A stretch of DNA of 34,365 bases from Planctomycetota bacterium (GTDB lineage Bacteria > Planctomycetota > Planctomycetia > Pirellulales > PNKZ01). The notes under the pieces are model-generated. The model searched no databases. It was not told the origin of the DNA and was given only the letters and a program-made list of their open reading frames with translations. Position numbers and translations under genes: made by a program. Shown one piece after another: positions 22,958 through 30,035 of the stretch (its first letter is position 1; every line of letters begins with the position of its first letter). The stretch lies in the NCBI GenBank assembly GCA_017303535.1, contig JAFLCO010000021.1:1-34365 (forward strand). The letters are read 5' to 3'.

Positions 22958-23104
22958 CTATTTTTTCTCGGTCTTTCTTGGCCGATCCCAATAGGGGCTT
23001 TTGCACTTAGGGCAGACTTTGGGCGTTTCATCCCTATTTCTAGGGAGCCATTCGTGTTGGCACCGCTCACAGCGGTAGCCCCAAAGCTGAATCTTAGTTG
23101 GCAT
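22958..23104 (-). CDS. Small zinc-ribbon protein, 48 aa
   Basis: MPTKIQLWGYRCERC...VCPKCKSPYWDRPRK has two CxxC knuckles (RCERCQHEW and VCPKCKS), forming a complete zinc ribbon, with a basic C-terminus. Proteins of this shape (YRCERC-HEW-PR...CPKCKSPYWDRPR) are widespread small hypotheticals in cyanobacteria and planctomycetes and presumably bind nucleic acid or protein. An upstream TTG (23140) would lengthen it to 60 aa, but ATG 23104 is better: TTGAGC-17-TATACT lies just upstream with -10 seven bases from the ATG, pointing to a leaderless transcript. It is divergent from the transposase and shares a palindromic operator candidate, so it may regulate it. Confidence 0.75.
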   Translation of the reverse strand: MPTKIQLWGYRCERCQHEWLPRNRDETPKVCPKCKSPYWDRPRKTEKK

Positions 23105-23111
23105 ACCTATC

Positions 23112-23140
23112 AGTATATTAGGTTGCCTAATTTGGCTCAA
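23112..23140 (-). promoter_or_regulatory. Promoter of the zinc-ribbon gene
   Basis: Minus-strand TTGAGC (23135-23140), 17-base spacer, TATACT (23112-23117). The start codon (23102-23104) follows the -10 box by seven bases, so the message is probably leaderless. Confidence 0.6.
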
Positions 23141-23153
23141 GTAATTTACTTGA
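23137..23153. promoter_or_regulatory. Palindromic operator candidate between divergent genes
   Basis: TCAAGTAATTTACTTGA is a perfect 8-bp inverted repeat around one central base. It overlaps the -35 boxes of both the zinc-ribbon (minus) and the transposase (plus) promoters, an arrangement suited to joint repression. Confidence 0.6.
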
Positions 23154-23179
23154 AAGCCGTGGCGACTGATGTCTATAGT
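23150..23179 (+). promoter_or_regulatory. Promoter of the transposase gene
   Basis: TTGAAA (23150-23155), 18-base spacer, TATAGT (23174-23179), about 40 bases upstream of ATG 23221. Confidence 0.55.
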
Positions 23180-23220
23180 ATATTACTAATACGAATATAC
23201 CATAACGAAGAGTCGCAACG

Positions 23221-24450
23221 ATGGACGCACGAGAACAACGGGGAATGCAGATCGCAGCAACGACGAAGCTGCAAAAGAAGGGGCGAGTTTGGATCGTTCC
23301 TTCGCAAACTGGCCAAGGCAAGTACTCAGTTTGCACGGAGAACGAAACGTCGCATTGCACCTGTCCTGATCACGTGGAATGGAATCACAAATGCAAACAT
23401 ATTTTTGCAGTTGAGATTGTTATCAAGCGTGAGCGGAATCCTGATGGGAGCGAAGCCCTGATGGACTCTGTGAAGATCACCGAACGTAAGACGTATCCGC
23501 AAAATTGGAAAGCGTACAATGCTGCGCAGACCAATGAGAAAGCGAAGTTCCAGCAGCTTCTACATGATCTTTGCAAAGGGATCATTGAGAAGCCCGTCAC
23601 GAATTTGAAAGGCGGTCGGCCTCGACTCTCATTGGCCGATGCCGTGTTCGCAGTCGCTTTTAAAATCTACTCGACGTTCTCTGGTCGTCGGTTCATGACG
23701 GACCTTAGTGACGCTCATGCGAAGGGATACCTCACCAAACTCCCGCACTTCAATTCCATTTTTAATTATCTGGACAATGAAGACATGACGCCGGTGCTTC
23801 GTAATTTGATCACGGAAACGAGCCGGCCTTTGAAGAATGTTGAACTTGATTTCGCCGCTGACAGCAGCGGTTTTACTACTTCACGATTCATCCGTTGGTT
23901 CGACCACAAGTATGGCGTCATTCGTCAACAACATTCTTGGGTCAAAGTTCACATCATGTGTGGTGTGAAGACGAACATCGTCACGGCGGTTGAGATTCGT
24001 GATAAACTCGCTCAAGATTCGCCGATTCTTCCTGAATTGGTTGAATCGACTGCGAAGAACTTCAAATTGAATGAAATCTCAGCGGACAAAGGGTACGCCA
24101 GCATCAATAACACGAACATCGTTGCCGCTCATGGCGCAGTTCCGTACATCGCATTTAAGTCAATTCACACAGGATCGGGTGGCGGCTTGTGGCAGCAAAT
24201 GTACCACTACTTCATGTTCAAACGTGAAGAGTTCATGAGCCATTATCACAAACGATCAAATGTTGAATCGACGTTCTCAATGATCAAGGCAAAGTTTCGG
24301 GATCACATTCGCAGCAAGTCCGATACGGCGATGATCAACGAGGTGCTGTGCAAGATTCTCTGTCACAACATCTGCTGTCTGATTCAAGAAATGTATGAAC
24401 TTGGAATCGAACCGGCATTCTGGAATGACAAAAAAGAAGTTGTGGCATAA
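23221..24450 (+). CDS. DDE transposase with N-terminal SWIM zinc finger, 409 aa
   Basis: Residues 36-63 form a SWIM finger (Cys46-x-Cys48 ... Cys58-x-His60, in CTCPDHVEWNHKCKH). After a linker with GGRPRLSLADAVFA comes an IS4/IS5-superfamily RNase H-like core: first Asp in AADSSGF (Asp214), second in ISADKGYAS (Asp289), and Glu in KRSNVESTFSMIKAKF (Glu349, the YREK-like signature region), ending with NEVLCKILCHNICCLIQEM. All three catalytic acids are present, so it should be active, and it is the only recombinase in the element, so it is the likely mover. ATG 23221 has only a weak GAAG upstream. The SWIM domain may recognise the end repeats; this is inference. Confidence 0.9.
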   Translation: MDAREQRGMQIAATTKLQKKGRVWIVPSQTGQGKYSVCTENETSHCTCPDHVEWNHKCKHIFAVEIVIKRERNPDGSEALMDSVKITERKTYPQNWKAYNAAQTNEKAKFQQLLHDLCKGIIEKPVTNLKGGRPRLSLADAVFAVAFKIYSTFSGRRFMTDLSDAHAKGYLTKLPHFNSIFNYLDNEDMTPVLRNLITETSRPLKNVELDFAADSSGFTTSRFIRWFDHKYGVIRQQHSWVKVHIMCGVKTNIVTAVEIRDKLAQDSPILPELVESTAKNFKLNEISADKGYASINNTNIVAAHGAVPYIAFKSIHTGSGGGLWQQMYHYFMFKREEFMSHYHKRSNVESTFSMIKAKFRDHIRSKSDTAMINEVLCKILCHNICCLIQEMYELGIEPAFWNDKKEVVA

Positions 24451-24453
24451 AAA

Positions 24454-24483
24454 AAGACCGCCATGCACATGCATGGCGGTCTT
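24454..24483. terminator. Bidirectional terminator
   Basis: A perfect 13-bp stem AAGACCGCCATGC / GCATGGCGGTCTT with loop ACAT starts four bases after the transposase stop and precedes the end of the convergent ParB-like gene. An A-run lies on the left, serving the minus strand. Confidence 0.85.
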
Positions 24484-24505
24484 AAGATTAATGAGATTGA
24501 CAAGG

Positions 24506-25975
24506 CTAGACGCTTTCACCAAGGTCGCTTTCCAACATCAAGATAGCTCCTTTAAGCTTTTTCAAACGTCCACGGACTTCGGAATTCTCAGGTTTTCTTA
24601 GGTCGGTTGCTTTAAATGCGAGTATCTCGTTTGTAACAACATCAAGAGCTTTATGGCCATTCTTGGCCCTAAGCTCTGCCTTCTTTTCTAATGCCCCCTT
24701 GTAACCACTCTGTAGAAATGCTTCGTGCAATTGCGGATTAGCGATAATCTTATGCAACTGATCAACGTGTCCGCAATCAAACACCTTGTTCGTCGCTACC
24801 CATCCCATGAACTTTTCTTCAATTCCCAAGTCTGGGTCAATCGTTACCTCTCCCACAATCTTTTTGTTCTCATCCTTGATCTTATACTTGTATTTCTCAC
24901 CTGCTGCGAGTTTACGTGCCCACGTCTTGTTATAGAACTTTTCAAAGTACGTAAACAGCCCTTCGTGATCTTTAACGTTATATCTCTGACAATGCAGCGA
25001 CGTAGCAACAAATGCCATTATGTTATGCCGCAGCTTGTCGAACCGCTTGCCACACGTATGGGCTACTGACTTTAAAACATCCTGGTCTTTTTCAGTAAGT
25101 TCCTTCCAGACTCGACGTAAGTCACCAACTGACTTGCATGTTAAATCCATCGATGTCCGTGTGGCGAGCATATTGTAGGCGAACCTACCACGTTGAAGCG
25201 CATCCCATTTTAATTGTCCCGATGAATGCTTAATGGCCAACAGATTCTCAACCTGCTCATCAGTGATGTTAATAAGCACTTTTGCAGGAATGGTCTTCGG
25301 GAACGGATGGTCAGCTAGAATGGACTCGATTTCAAGTCGCACCTTCTTTGGCCAGTCCTTTGGTACGGGAATGAATCCGCTTAGGATGGAGATTGCCATA
25401 TACCGTCGATGGCCATCAATAAGACTGAACCCTCCCTCATCATTTGCTATTACAGTAATAGCTTCTGGAACACCATGATTTTCTGCCACCTGTCGTGTTA
25501 AGTCACACGTCTTATGTTCTTTCAGCAAAATGGCTTGCTCTTCTTCAACGGTGCGTTCGCAAATTTGGCTTAAGTTCGCCGTGCGTGGCTGATTTCGCCA
25601 CATACGAATTTTTGCCAAAGGAGCTTGGATTATTTGCGATTCTACATCACCGCCACCCAGAACCTCGACCTGCTTCTGGTCGGACGCCTTAATTGCGTTT
25701 TTTGTAGCTTTCTCATCGTACTTGTCGGGAAATATGCTCGTCGGTGTGACAAGAATGTCGGCCAAATTATCCCACTCTGTTGCGGCCCTTGATTTATGTG
25801 ATTTAGGAGTAAAATCATCAAAATCACCACTACGCCCTGCTCTGCCGAATTCTGCAATCATGGTAAATCTCGCTTCTTCAAGATTGTTATGTCTGCGATA
25901 CACGTCGCATCGCATAAGTGAGAATTTACCGGCTTCGTGTTTTCTAATCCGGTCCAAAACATGTCCAACGGACAT
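24506..25975 (-). CDS. ParB-like N-terminal domain protein, 489 aa
   Basis: The centre (about residues 110-260) fits a ParB/sulfiredoxin-fold domain: QAPLAKIRMWRNQPR, then FSLIDGHRRYMAISIL, whose DGHRR (187-191) matches the nucleotide-binding GERR/DGHR box of the superfamily. The rest, DLRRVWKELTEKDQDVLKSVAHTCGKRFDKLRHNIMAF and a Lys-rich C-terminal third, is helical without a recognisable motif. Such stand-alone ParB-fold proteins occur in mobile and defence loci as CTP/ATP-binding switches or nucleases; which applies here is unknown. The start is uncertain: ATG 25975 lacks a ribosome binding site, and ATG 25861 is an alternative. It is divergent from the AbiJ-like gene at 26107, suggesting a joint locus. 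Confidence 0.75.
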   Translation of the reverse strand: MSVGHVLDRIRKHEAGKFSLMRCDVYRRHNNLEEARFTMIAEFGRAGRSGDFDDFTPKSHKSRAATEWDNLADILVTPTSIFPDKYDEKATKNAIKASDQKQVEVLGGGDVESQIIQAPLAKIRMWRNQPRTANLSQICERTVEEEQAILLKEHKTCDLTRQVAENHGVPEAITVIANDEGGFSLIDGHRRYMAISILSGFIPVPKDWPKKVRLEIESILADHPFPKTIPAKVLINITDEQVENLLAIKHSSGQLKWDALQRGRFAYNMLATRTSMDLTCKSVGDLRRVWKELTEKDQDVLKSVAHTCGKRFDKLRHNIMAFVATSLHCQRYNVKDHEGLFTYFEKFYNKTWARKLAAGEKYKYKIKDENKKIVGEVTIDPDLGIEEKFMGWVATNKVFDCGHVDQLHKIIANPQLHEAFLQSGYKGALEKKAELRAKNGHKALDVVTNEILAFKATDLRKPENSEVRGRLKKLKGAILMLESDLGESV

Positions 25976-26106
25976 TGGGCCGAAATGCGTCCGACAGGCA
26001 TTCCGATGGCCATCGCCAACTTTTCTAATAAAAACTCGGCCAGCCGAAAAATGCGACGAGGATCGTACTCATATAAGACATGCTCAGCCAACTATGGAGT
26101 AGATTG

Positions 26107-27027
26107 ATGGCGAAATGGTTTTCGCAACGCAATAAGACGAGTAACACAATGACAGAAAGTGTCTCACTCATGGTGCGAAGTCGCATCATGCATTCGATCA
26201 ATGATTTGCGAGATGGTTTTTACAACAGCTTCGATGTTGATCGGATGTACCGAGACCTTCATACGCAATTATTGAAAAAGTACGGGGGGTTAGTTCAGCC
26301 GCCGCCCCAATATGCTCACTCGTTTGAGCCTGTGCTTGGGCATTTCCTGGCATGCGATGATGCACTCGCACTTGAATTCATCGAGCAGATGTTTCAAGTG
26401 TTCGTCAACCCTGGCCAACGTGGCGTTGACGTTATTAATGCAATTTTCGAGGAAGAAGGTATAGGGTACCAGTTGACGCCCTACATTGAGACGATCACGG
26501 AAGAGCCTGGATCGTACATGGGCCGACCTATGGGCAAGCTGATGCACATTCAACGTCCGAGGATCATTAAGCGGGGCGATGAATTTGTGCAAACAGAGAT
26601 AGTTCAGCCGGCAATTGAACTTCTGAAAGATTCAAAGTTCAAAGGAGCCAACGAAGAATTCGTTAAAGCTCATGAACATTATCGAAGTAAAGATTATAAG
26701 GCGTGCTTGGTGGACTGTGGAAAGTCATTTGAAAGCACTATGAAAGTTATTTGCCATCACAAGAAGTGGCAATTTGACGAGCATCGAGACACCGCATCTA
26801 AGTTGATTAAAATCTGTGTTGATAACGGGCTTCTGCCAACTCATTCAGAGCAACAGCTTACGGCATTACGAATGTTACTTGAAAGCGGAGTGCCAACTAT
26901 TCGCAATCGGCAAGGTGGTCATGGCCAAGGTGTACAACAGAATGATGTGTCGCCAGAAATGGCTCGATATGCGATGCACCTCACGGCAGCGAACGTGATA
27001 CTACTTGTTGAGTCTGCTAAATTGTAG
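26107..27027 (+). CDS. AbiJ-like abortive-infection protein with HEPN ribonuclease motif, 306 aa
   Basis: The N-terminal part (WFSQRNK...ESVSLMVRSRIMHSIND) resembles the AbiJ N-terminal domain type 4, and the overall pattern matches the STM4504/CBY_0614 family. The middle is EEEGIGYQL, FKGANEEFVKAHEHYRSKDYKACLVDCGKSFESTMKVIC. The C-terminal Abi_C-like end, LLESGVPTIRNRQGGHGQG, contains an R-x5-H HEPN active-site motif (Arg266...His272), then MHLTAANVILLVE. HEPN proteins of this type are RNases that arrest infected cells. Frame is open from 26080, but GGAG (26096-26099) is seven bases from ATG 26107. It is divergent from the ParB-like gene, and its stop lies three bases from the stop of the convergent membrane-protein gene. 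Target RNA is unknown. Confidence 0.82.
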   Translation: MAKWFSQRNKTSNTMTESVSLMVRSRIMHSINDLRDGFYNSFDVDRMYRDLHTQLLKKYGGLVQPPPQYAHSFEPVLGHFLACDDALALEFIEQMFQVFVNPGQRGVDVINAIFEEEGIGYQLTPYIETITEEPGSYMGRPMGKLMHIQRPRIIKRGDEFVQTEIVQPAIELLKDSKFKGANEEFVKAHEHYRSKDYKACLVDCGKSFESTMKVICHHKKWQFDEHRDTASKLIKICVDNGLLPTHSEQQLTALRMLLESGVPTIRNRQGGHGQGVQQNDVSPEMARYAMHLTAANVILLVESAKL

Positions 27028-27030
27028 TTG

Positions 27031-27432
27031 TCACGATCCGCTTCGACGATTCTGTTCATCAATTCTCCTTGCTGCATCAAAAAGATCACGCATGCCTTGT
27101 TCGGCTTCTGGCGAAGTCCTTCCAATGTTTCTTAAATTCTGAATTGCTTGGTCTTCGCCAGAATAGGGTTCATCTGTCGTAGCATTTGGCGAATACGTTG
27201 ATATGCGATTGCTCGATGAGGTAGTGTTGTTGTGATCTGTTGTCTCAATCGCATCGCCATCCGTGAACATCGTAGCAATGCCGATGCACCCAAGAATTAG
27301 TCCAATTGAACCTGCTGTAGTTGCAAGAATCTTTAGCCGAGTCTTCTGTGCAGGCGTTACGACAGTCCGCCTTTGTTCTTCAATCGATGAACGAATTAAT
27401 TTAATAAAGAGTTGCAGCGGGTTTTCGTTCAT
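27031..27432 (-). CDS. Small single-pass membrane protein, 133 aa, unknown
   Basis: The N-terminal 30 residues are amphipathic and basic (LQLFIKLIRSSIEEQRRTVV), followed by one membrane helix (about 34-55, ILATTAGSIGLILGCIGIATMF), then a Ser/Thr/Asn-rich linker (TTDHNNTTSSSNRIS) and a charged helical end with EDQAIQNLRNIGRTSPEAEQGM. No family is recognised. ATG 27432 has AAGGGG seven bases upstream. It ends three bases from the AbiJ-like gene in convergent orientation. In abortive-infection loci small membrane proteins can act as sensors or effectors; that role here is a guess from context. Confidence 0.65.
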   Translation of the reverse strand: MNENPLQLFIKLIRSSIEEQRRTVVTPAQKTRLKILATTAGSIGLILGCIGIATMFTDGDAIETTDHNNTTSSSNRISTYSPNATTDEPYSGEDQAIQNLRNIGRTSPEAEQGMRDLFDAARRIDEQNRRSGS

Positions 27433-27811
27433 TGCTCGTCCCCTTTGGCCAATAAAAACGGGAGCGTCAAACTACGACCGCTCCCACTGCCTCGACCAAG
27501 AGGCGCATAGAACAGCACATAGCTGACGCCCCCTTTCGGGGACGCAGCAATCAGTGCCTCTATGCAAAATCAAGAATCCGAAGATTCAGGTTGGTCGATT
27601 AGTGGGAGGCTTCTGACGCAGATACGTCAGTTCGAATTGATTCATTAGCTCTGTTGAGCTTTGTGGAATCTCCGTGAAAAATCAGGCGGATCGGACTCGA
27701 TTAAAGTAGTCCGGCGGCAAGAAAGAAGCAACGTGGCCGACTTCTTGAGTGATTCGGGTATTTGTGCAGAATCGCCAGATGCACAAATACCTACCCTAAA
27801 TCAAGGGTTCT
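27433..27811. other. Non-coding right arm of the transposon with strong secondary structure
   Basis: No gene is supported in this 380-bp stretch. It holds hairpin GGGAGCG/CGCTCCC (27460-27466, 27479-27485), a larger fold at 27505-27565, hairpin CTGACG/CGTCAG near 27613-27630, and the right subterminal repeats. It must include the promoter of the 27031-27432 gene. Length and structure exceed what transposition ends need, so a small RNA is possible. Confidence 0.55.
27505..27565. ncRNA. Candidate structured RNA element
   Basis: Outer stem GCATAG (27505-27510) / CTATGC (27560-27565) encloses an inner stem-loop 27522-27548: GCTG-a-CG-CCCC, loop CTTTC, GGGG-a-CG-CAGC, ten pairs with two single-A bulges. 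I recognise no known RNA family. Strand is undetermined. Confidence 0.35.
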
Positions 27812-27817
27812 TGTGCA
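27756..27817. repeat. Right subterminal motif array (3 copies)
   Basis: The motif TGCACAA-ACC occurs as complement at 27756-27768 (GGGTATTTGTGCA), directly at 27780-27795 (TGCACAAATACCTACC, one mismatch to left copy 2 at 22267-22282) and as complement at the terminus (about 27807-27817). The first two form a 12-bp inverted repeat with an 11-base spacer. Confidence 0.75.
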
Positions 27818-27822
27818 AAGCC
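27812..27822 (-). repeat. Right terminal inverted repeat
   Basis: TGTGCAAAGCC, the exact complement of the left end 22244-22254. Confidence 0.9.
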
Positions 27823-27831
27823 GGCCGGGGG
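27823..27831 (+). repeat. Target-site duplication, right copy
   Basis: GGCCGGGGG, identical to 22235-22243. It is followed by TGAGGGG, the normal tail of the interrupted REP repeat. Confidence 0.85.
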
Positions 27832-27976
27832 TGAGGGGTATTCGAGGTCGCTATGTCCGACGACGCCGGTCGAAATCCGATGCGGGGATGCCGGGCCGGC
27901 TCCCGCGTCGCCGCAAGCGTCGGGCGGCGGCTTCCTCTGTTCTAGCGCCTAGCGCCCGATTCCTATCACCTTCCGC

Positions 27977-29890
27977 CTACGGGGCGTCTTCCAAGTATGT
28001 GTACCCGTTGAGGCCTTCTTCATAGAAGCGAAGCAATCGGCCGCACTCTTGGAAGTCGAGCTTGTTCTCGCGGACGGCCGCTTCGACGTCGGTGCGCATC
28101 TTCTTCATCAGCGCGTTGACGTCGAACTCGACATACTCCAGAGCTTCCTTGACGGTGTCGCCCTTGATGAGCGTTTCGAGCACCACCTCGCCGCTTTCGC
28201 TCAGGCCGACGTGCACGGCGTTGGTGTCGCCGAACAGATTATGCATGTCGCCAAGGATTTCTTGGTACGCGCCGAGCAAAAACGCGCCGAGGTAATACGG
28301 CTCGCCGTTGAACTTATGCAGCGGCAGCGTGCGCTTGACGTCGCGGCGATCGATAAACTGGTCGATCTTGCCGTCGCTGTCGCAAGTAATGTCGCCGAGC
28401 ACGGCGTTCGACGTCGGTTGCTCACCCAAGCGATGGATCGGCATCACCGGGAAGAGTTGTTTGATGGCCCAGCTATCCGGCATCGATTGGAAGAGCGAGA
28501 AGTTGCAGAAGTACGTGTCGGAGAGCAAGGCGTCGAGCCCTTGCAGGTCTTCCGGCACAAACTCTAGTTGCTTCGACAACCGTTGAATCTTGCGGCAAAT
28601 CGCCCAGAACAAATTCTCGGCCAAGCTCCGCTGGTCGATCGGCAGATAGCCGGTCGTAAACAGATTCATCGCCAATTCGAGCGCTTGCTGAGCGTCGTGG
28701 TAGGCTTCGAGCACGTTGCGCACGGTAAGGTTGCGGTACGTGTCGTGCAAGTCGATGATCGGCTGCTCCATGTCGGGCGGCAGCTCGACCGGCACGTCCG
28801 TTTCCCCGAGGCCGCTCACGCCCAGCACGTTGAAGATCAGCGCGCTGTGGTACGCCACCACGGCCCGACCGCTTTCGCTGACGATCGTCGGGTGCGGGAT
28901 GCCGGCGTCGTCGCACAGGCTCTGCACATGGTAAACGACGTCGTTGGCGTATTCCTGCAACGTGTAGTTGGTGCTCGACTCGAAATTGGTCTGCGAGCCG
29001 TCGTAGTCGACGCCGAGGCCGCCGCCGACGTCGATATATTCCAGGCCTGCGCCGCGGCGATGCAGTTCCACATACACGCGAGCCGCTTCGTTGAGCGCCT
29101 GCTTGATGTGTCGGATGTTGGGGATTTGGCTCCCGAGATGGAAGTGTAAGAGCTTGAAGCAGTCTTGCATCCCTTGCTGCTTCAGTTCGTCGAGTGCGCG
29201 AAGGATTTCGGTAACCGTCAGCCCGAACTTCGAGCGATAACCGCCCGAGCCTTGCCAACGCCCGGTGCTCTTCGCGGCGAGTTTTACGCGCATGCCAAAT
29301 TGCGGGCGGACGCCCACCTTCTGCGCGTAGTGCATGATGAGCTGCAGCTCGGTGTACTTCTCGACGACCGGAATGATCTTCCGGCCGATCTTCTGCGCGA
29401 GCATCGCCATCTCAATGAACTCGGCGTCCTTGAAGCCGTTGCAGATGATCGGCGTGTCGTTGCCCGCCATCGCCACAACGGCCATCAACTCCGGCTTGCT
29501 GCCGGCCTCGAGGCCGAAGCTATAGGGCTTGCCGAATTCGAGCACCTCTTCGACCACCTGGCGCTGCTGGTTCACCTTGATCGGGTAGACGCAGCAATAC
29601 TTGCCGTTGAACGAATGCTCCTTCATCGCGCGCTGGAACGCTTCATGAATTTCGCCGAGGCGGTGCTTGAGCACGTCGCCGAAGCGCAAGAGAATCGGCA
29701 AGTCGATCCCGCGCAGTTGCAGGTTGTCGACAAGTTCCTTCAGATCGATGTACCGCGACGGATCCTTCGTCGGATGAATGAGGAGATTGCCCGAACGACC
29801 GACCGAGAAGTAACCCGCACCCCAGCGGCCGACGTCGTAGAGTTCGGCGGCGTCGCCGGGCGACCACGGCGCAACTTGTTGTTCGAGCAT
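27977..29890 (-). CDS. speA: Biosynthetic arginine decarboxylase, 637 aa
   Basis: A PLP enzyme that converts arginine to agmatine, the first step of the agmatine route to putrescine and spermidine in the cytoplasm. The PLP lysine is in YPIKVNQQ (Lys105). Other family blocks are FGLEAGSKPELMA, ICNGFKDAEFIEMA, KSTGRWQGSGGYRSKFGLT, LLHFHLGSQIPNI, YIDVGGGLGVDYDGS, IVSESGRAVVAYHS and FSLFQSMPDSWAIKQLFPVMPIHRL. Length matches the E. coli enzyme (~658 aa). The end, ECGRLLRFYEEGLNGYTYLED, is also typical. ATG 29890 begins the protein; the GGAG upstream is rather distant. The gene is divergent from 30036 and the transposon inserted about 155 bases beyond its stop, leaving it intact. Confidence 0.96.
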   Translation of the reverse strand: MLEQQVAPWSPGDAAELYDVGRWGAGYFSVGRSGNLLIHPTKDPSRYIDLKELVDNLQLRGIDLPILLRFGDVLKHRLGEIHEAFQRAMKEHSFNGKYCCVYPIKVNQQRQVVEEVLEFGKPYSFGLEAGSKPELMAVVAMAGNDTPIICNGFKDAEFIEMAMLAQKIGRKIIPVVEKYTELQLIMHYAQKVGVRPQFGMRVKLAAKSTGRWQGSGGYRSKFGLTVTEILRALDELKQQGMQDCFKLLHFHLGSQIPNIRHIKQALNEAARVYVELHRRGAGLEYIDVGGGLGVDYDGSQTNFESSTNYTLQEYANDVVYHVQSLCDDAGIPHPTIVSESGRAVVAYHSALIFNVLGVSGLGETDVPVELPPDMEQPIIDLHDTYRNLTVRNVLEAYHDAQQALELAMNLFTTGYLPIDQRSLAENLFWAICRKIQRLSKQLEFVPEDLQGLDALLSDTYFCNFSLFQSMPDSWAIKQLFPVMPIHRLGEQPTSNAVLGDITCDSDGKIDQFIDRRDVKRTLPLHKFNGEPYYLGAFLLGAYQEILGDMHNLFGDTNAVHVGLSESGEVVLETLIKGDTVKEALEYVEFDVNALMKKMRTDVEAAVRENKLDFQECGRLLRFYEEGLNGYTYLEDAP

Positions 29891-30035
29891 GGAAGGACTG
29901 TTCTCCGACCGCGTAAAGAATTTTCGATCGTCGGCTCGTACAGTTGCGGCCGCCCGATAAAAACAATCCCCACAATCTTATCCAAGTTTCGCCGGCGGTC
30001 GACGGCCCGCGACCATTCGGTAAGGAAAATTTTTC

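Larger units (their letters stand above)
22244..27822. mobile_element. Complete 5.58-kb transposon with cargo
   Basis: Boundaries are defined by perfect 11-bp terminal inverted repeats, GGCTTTGCACA at 22244-22254 and its complement at 27812-27822, each abutting the 9-bp direct repeat GGCCGGGGG. Removing the element and one duplication restores a normal REP repeat. Inside are a DDE transposase with SWIM finger (23221-24450) and passenger genes: a winged-helix-like protein, a tRNA-like gene, a zinc ribbon, a ParB-like protein, an AbiJ-like HEPN protein and a small membrane protein. By eye base composition is clearly more AT-rich than the flanks. Extra TGCACAA motifs near both ends look like transposase binding sites. 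The intact ends and duplication suggest fairly recent insertion. Confidence 0.9.

Noticed and set aside
25858..26091. 77-aa minus-strand frame overlapping the start of the ParB-like gene
   Set aside because: Begins with TTG without a ribosome binding site. It could be the true N-terminus joined by a frameshift, but no motif continues across the junction, so I did not call a broken gene.
27505..27565. Hammerhead or other self-cleaving ribozyme
   Set aside because: The conserved CUGANGA and GAAA core elements of a hammerhead are absent.
22249..27817. TG...CA transposon ends with 5-bp flanks, as in Tn7 or Mu
   Set aside because: The 5-bp flanks (GGCTT and AAGCC) are inverted, not direct, repeats. 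Moving the ends outward to GGCTTTGCACA gives a perfect 9-bp direct duplication, a better fit.
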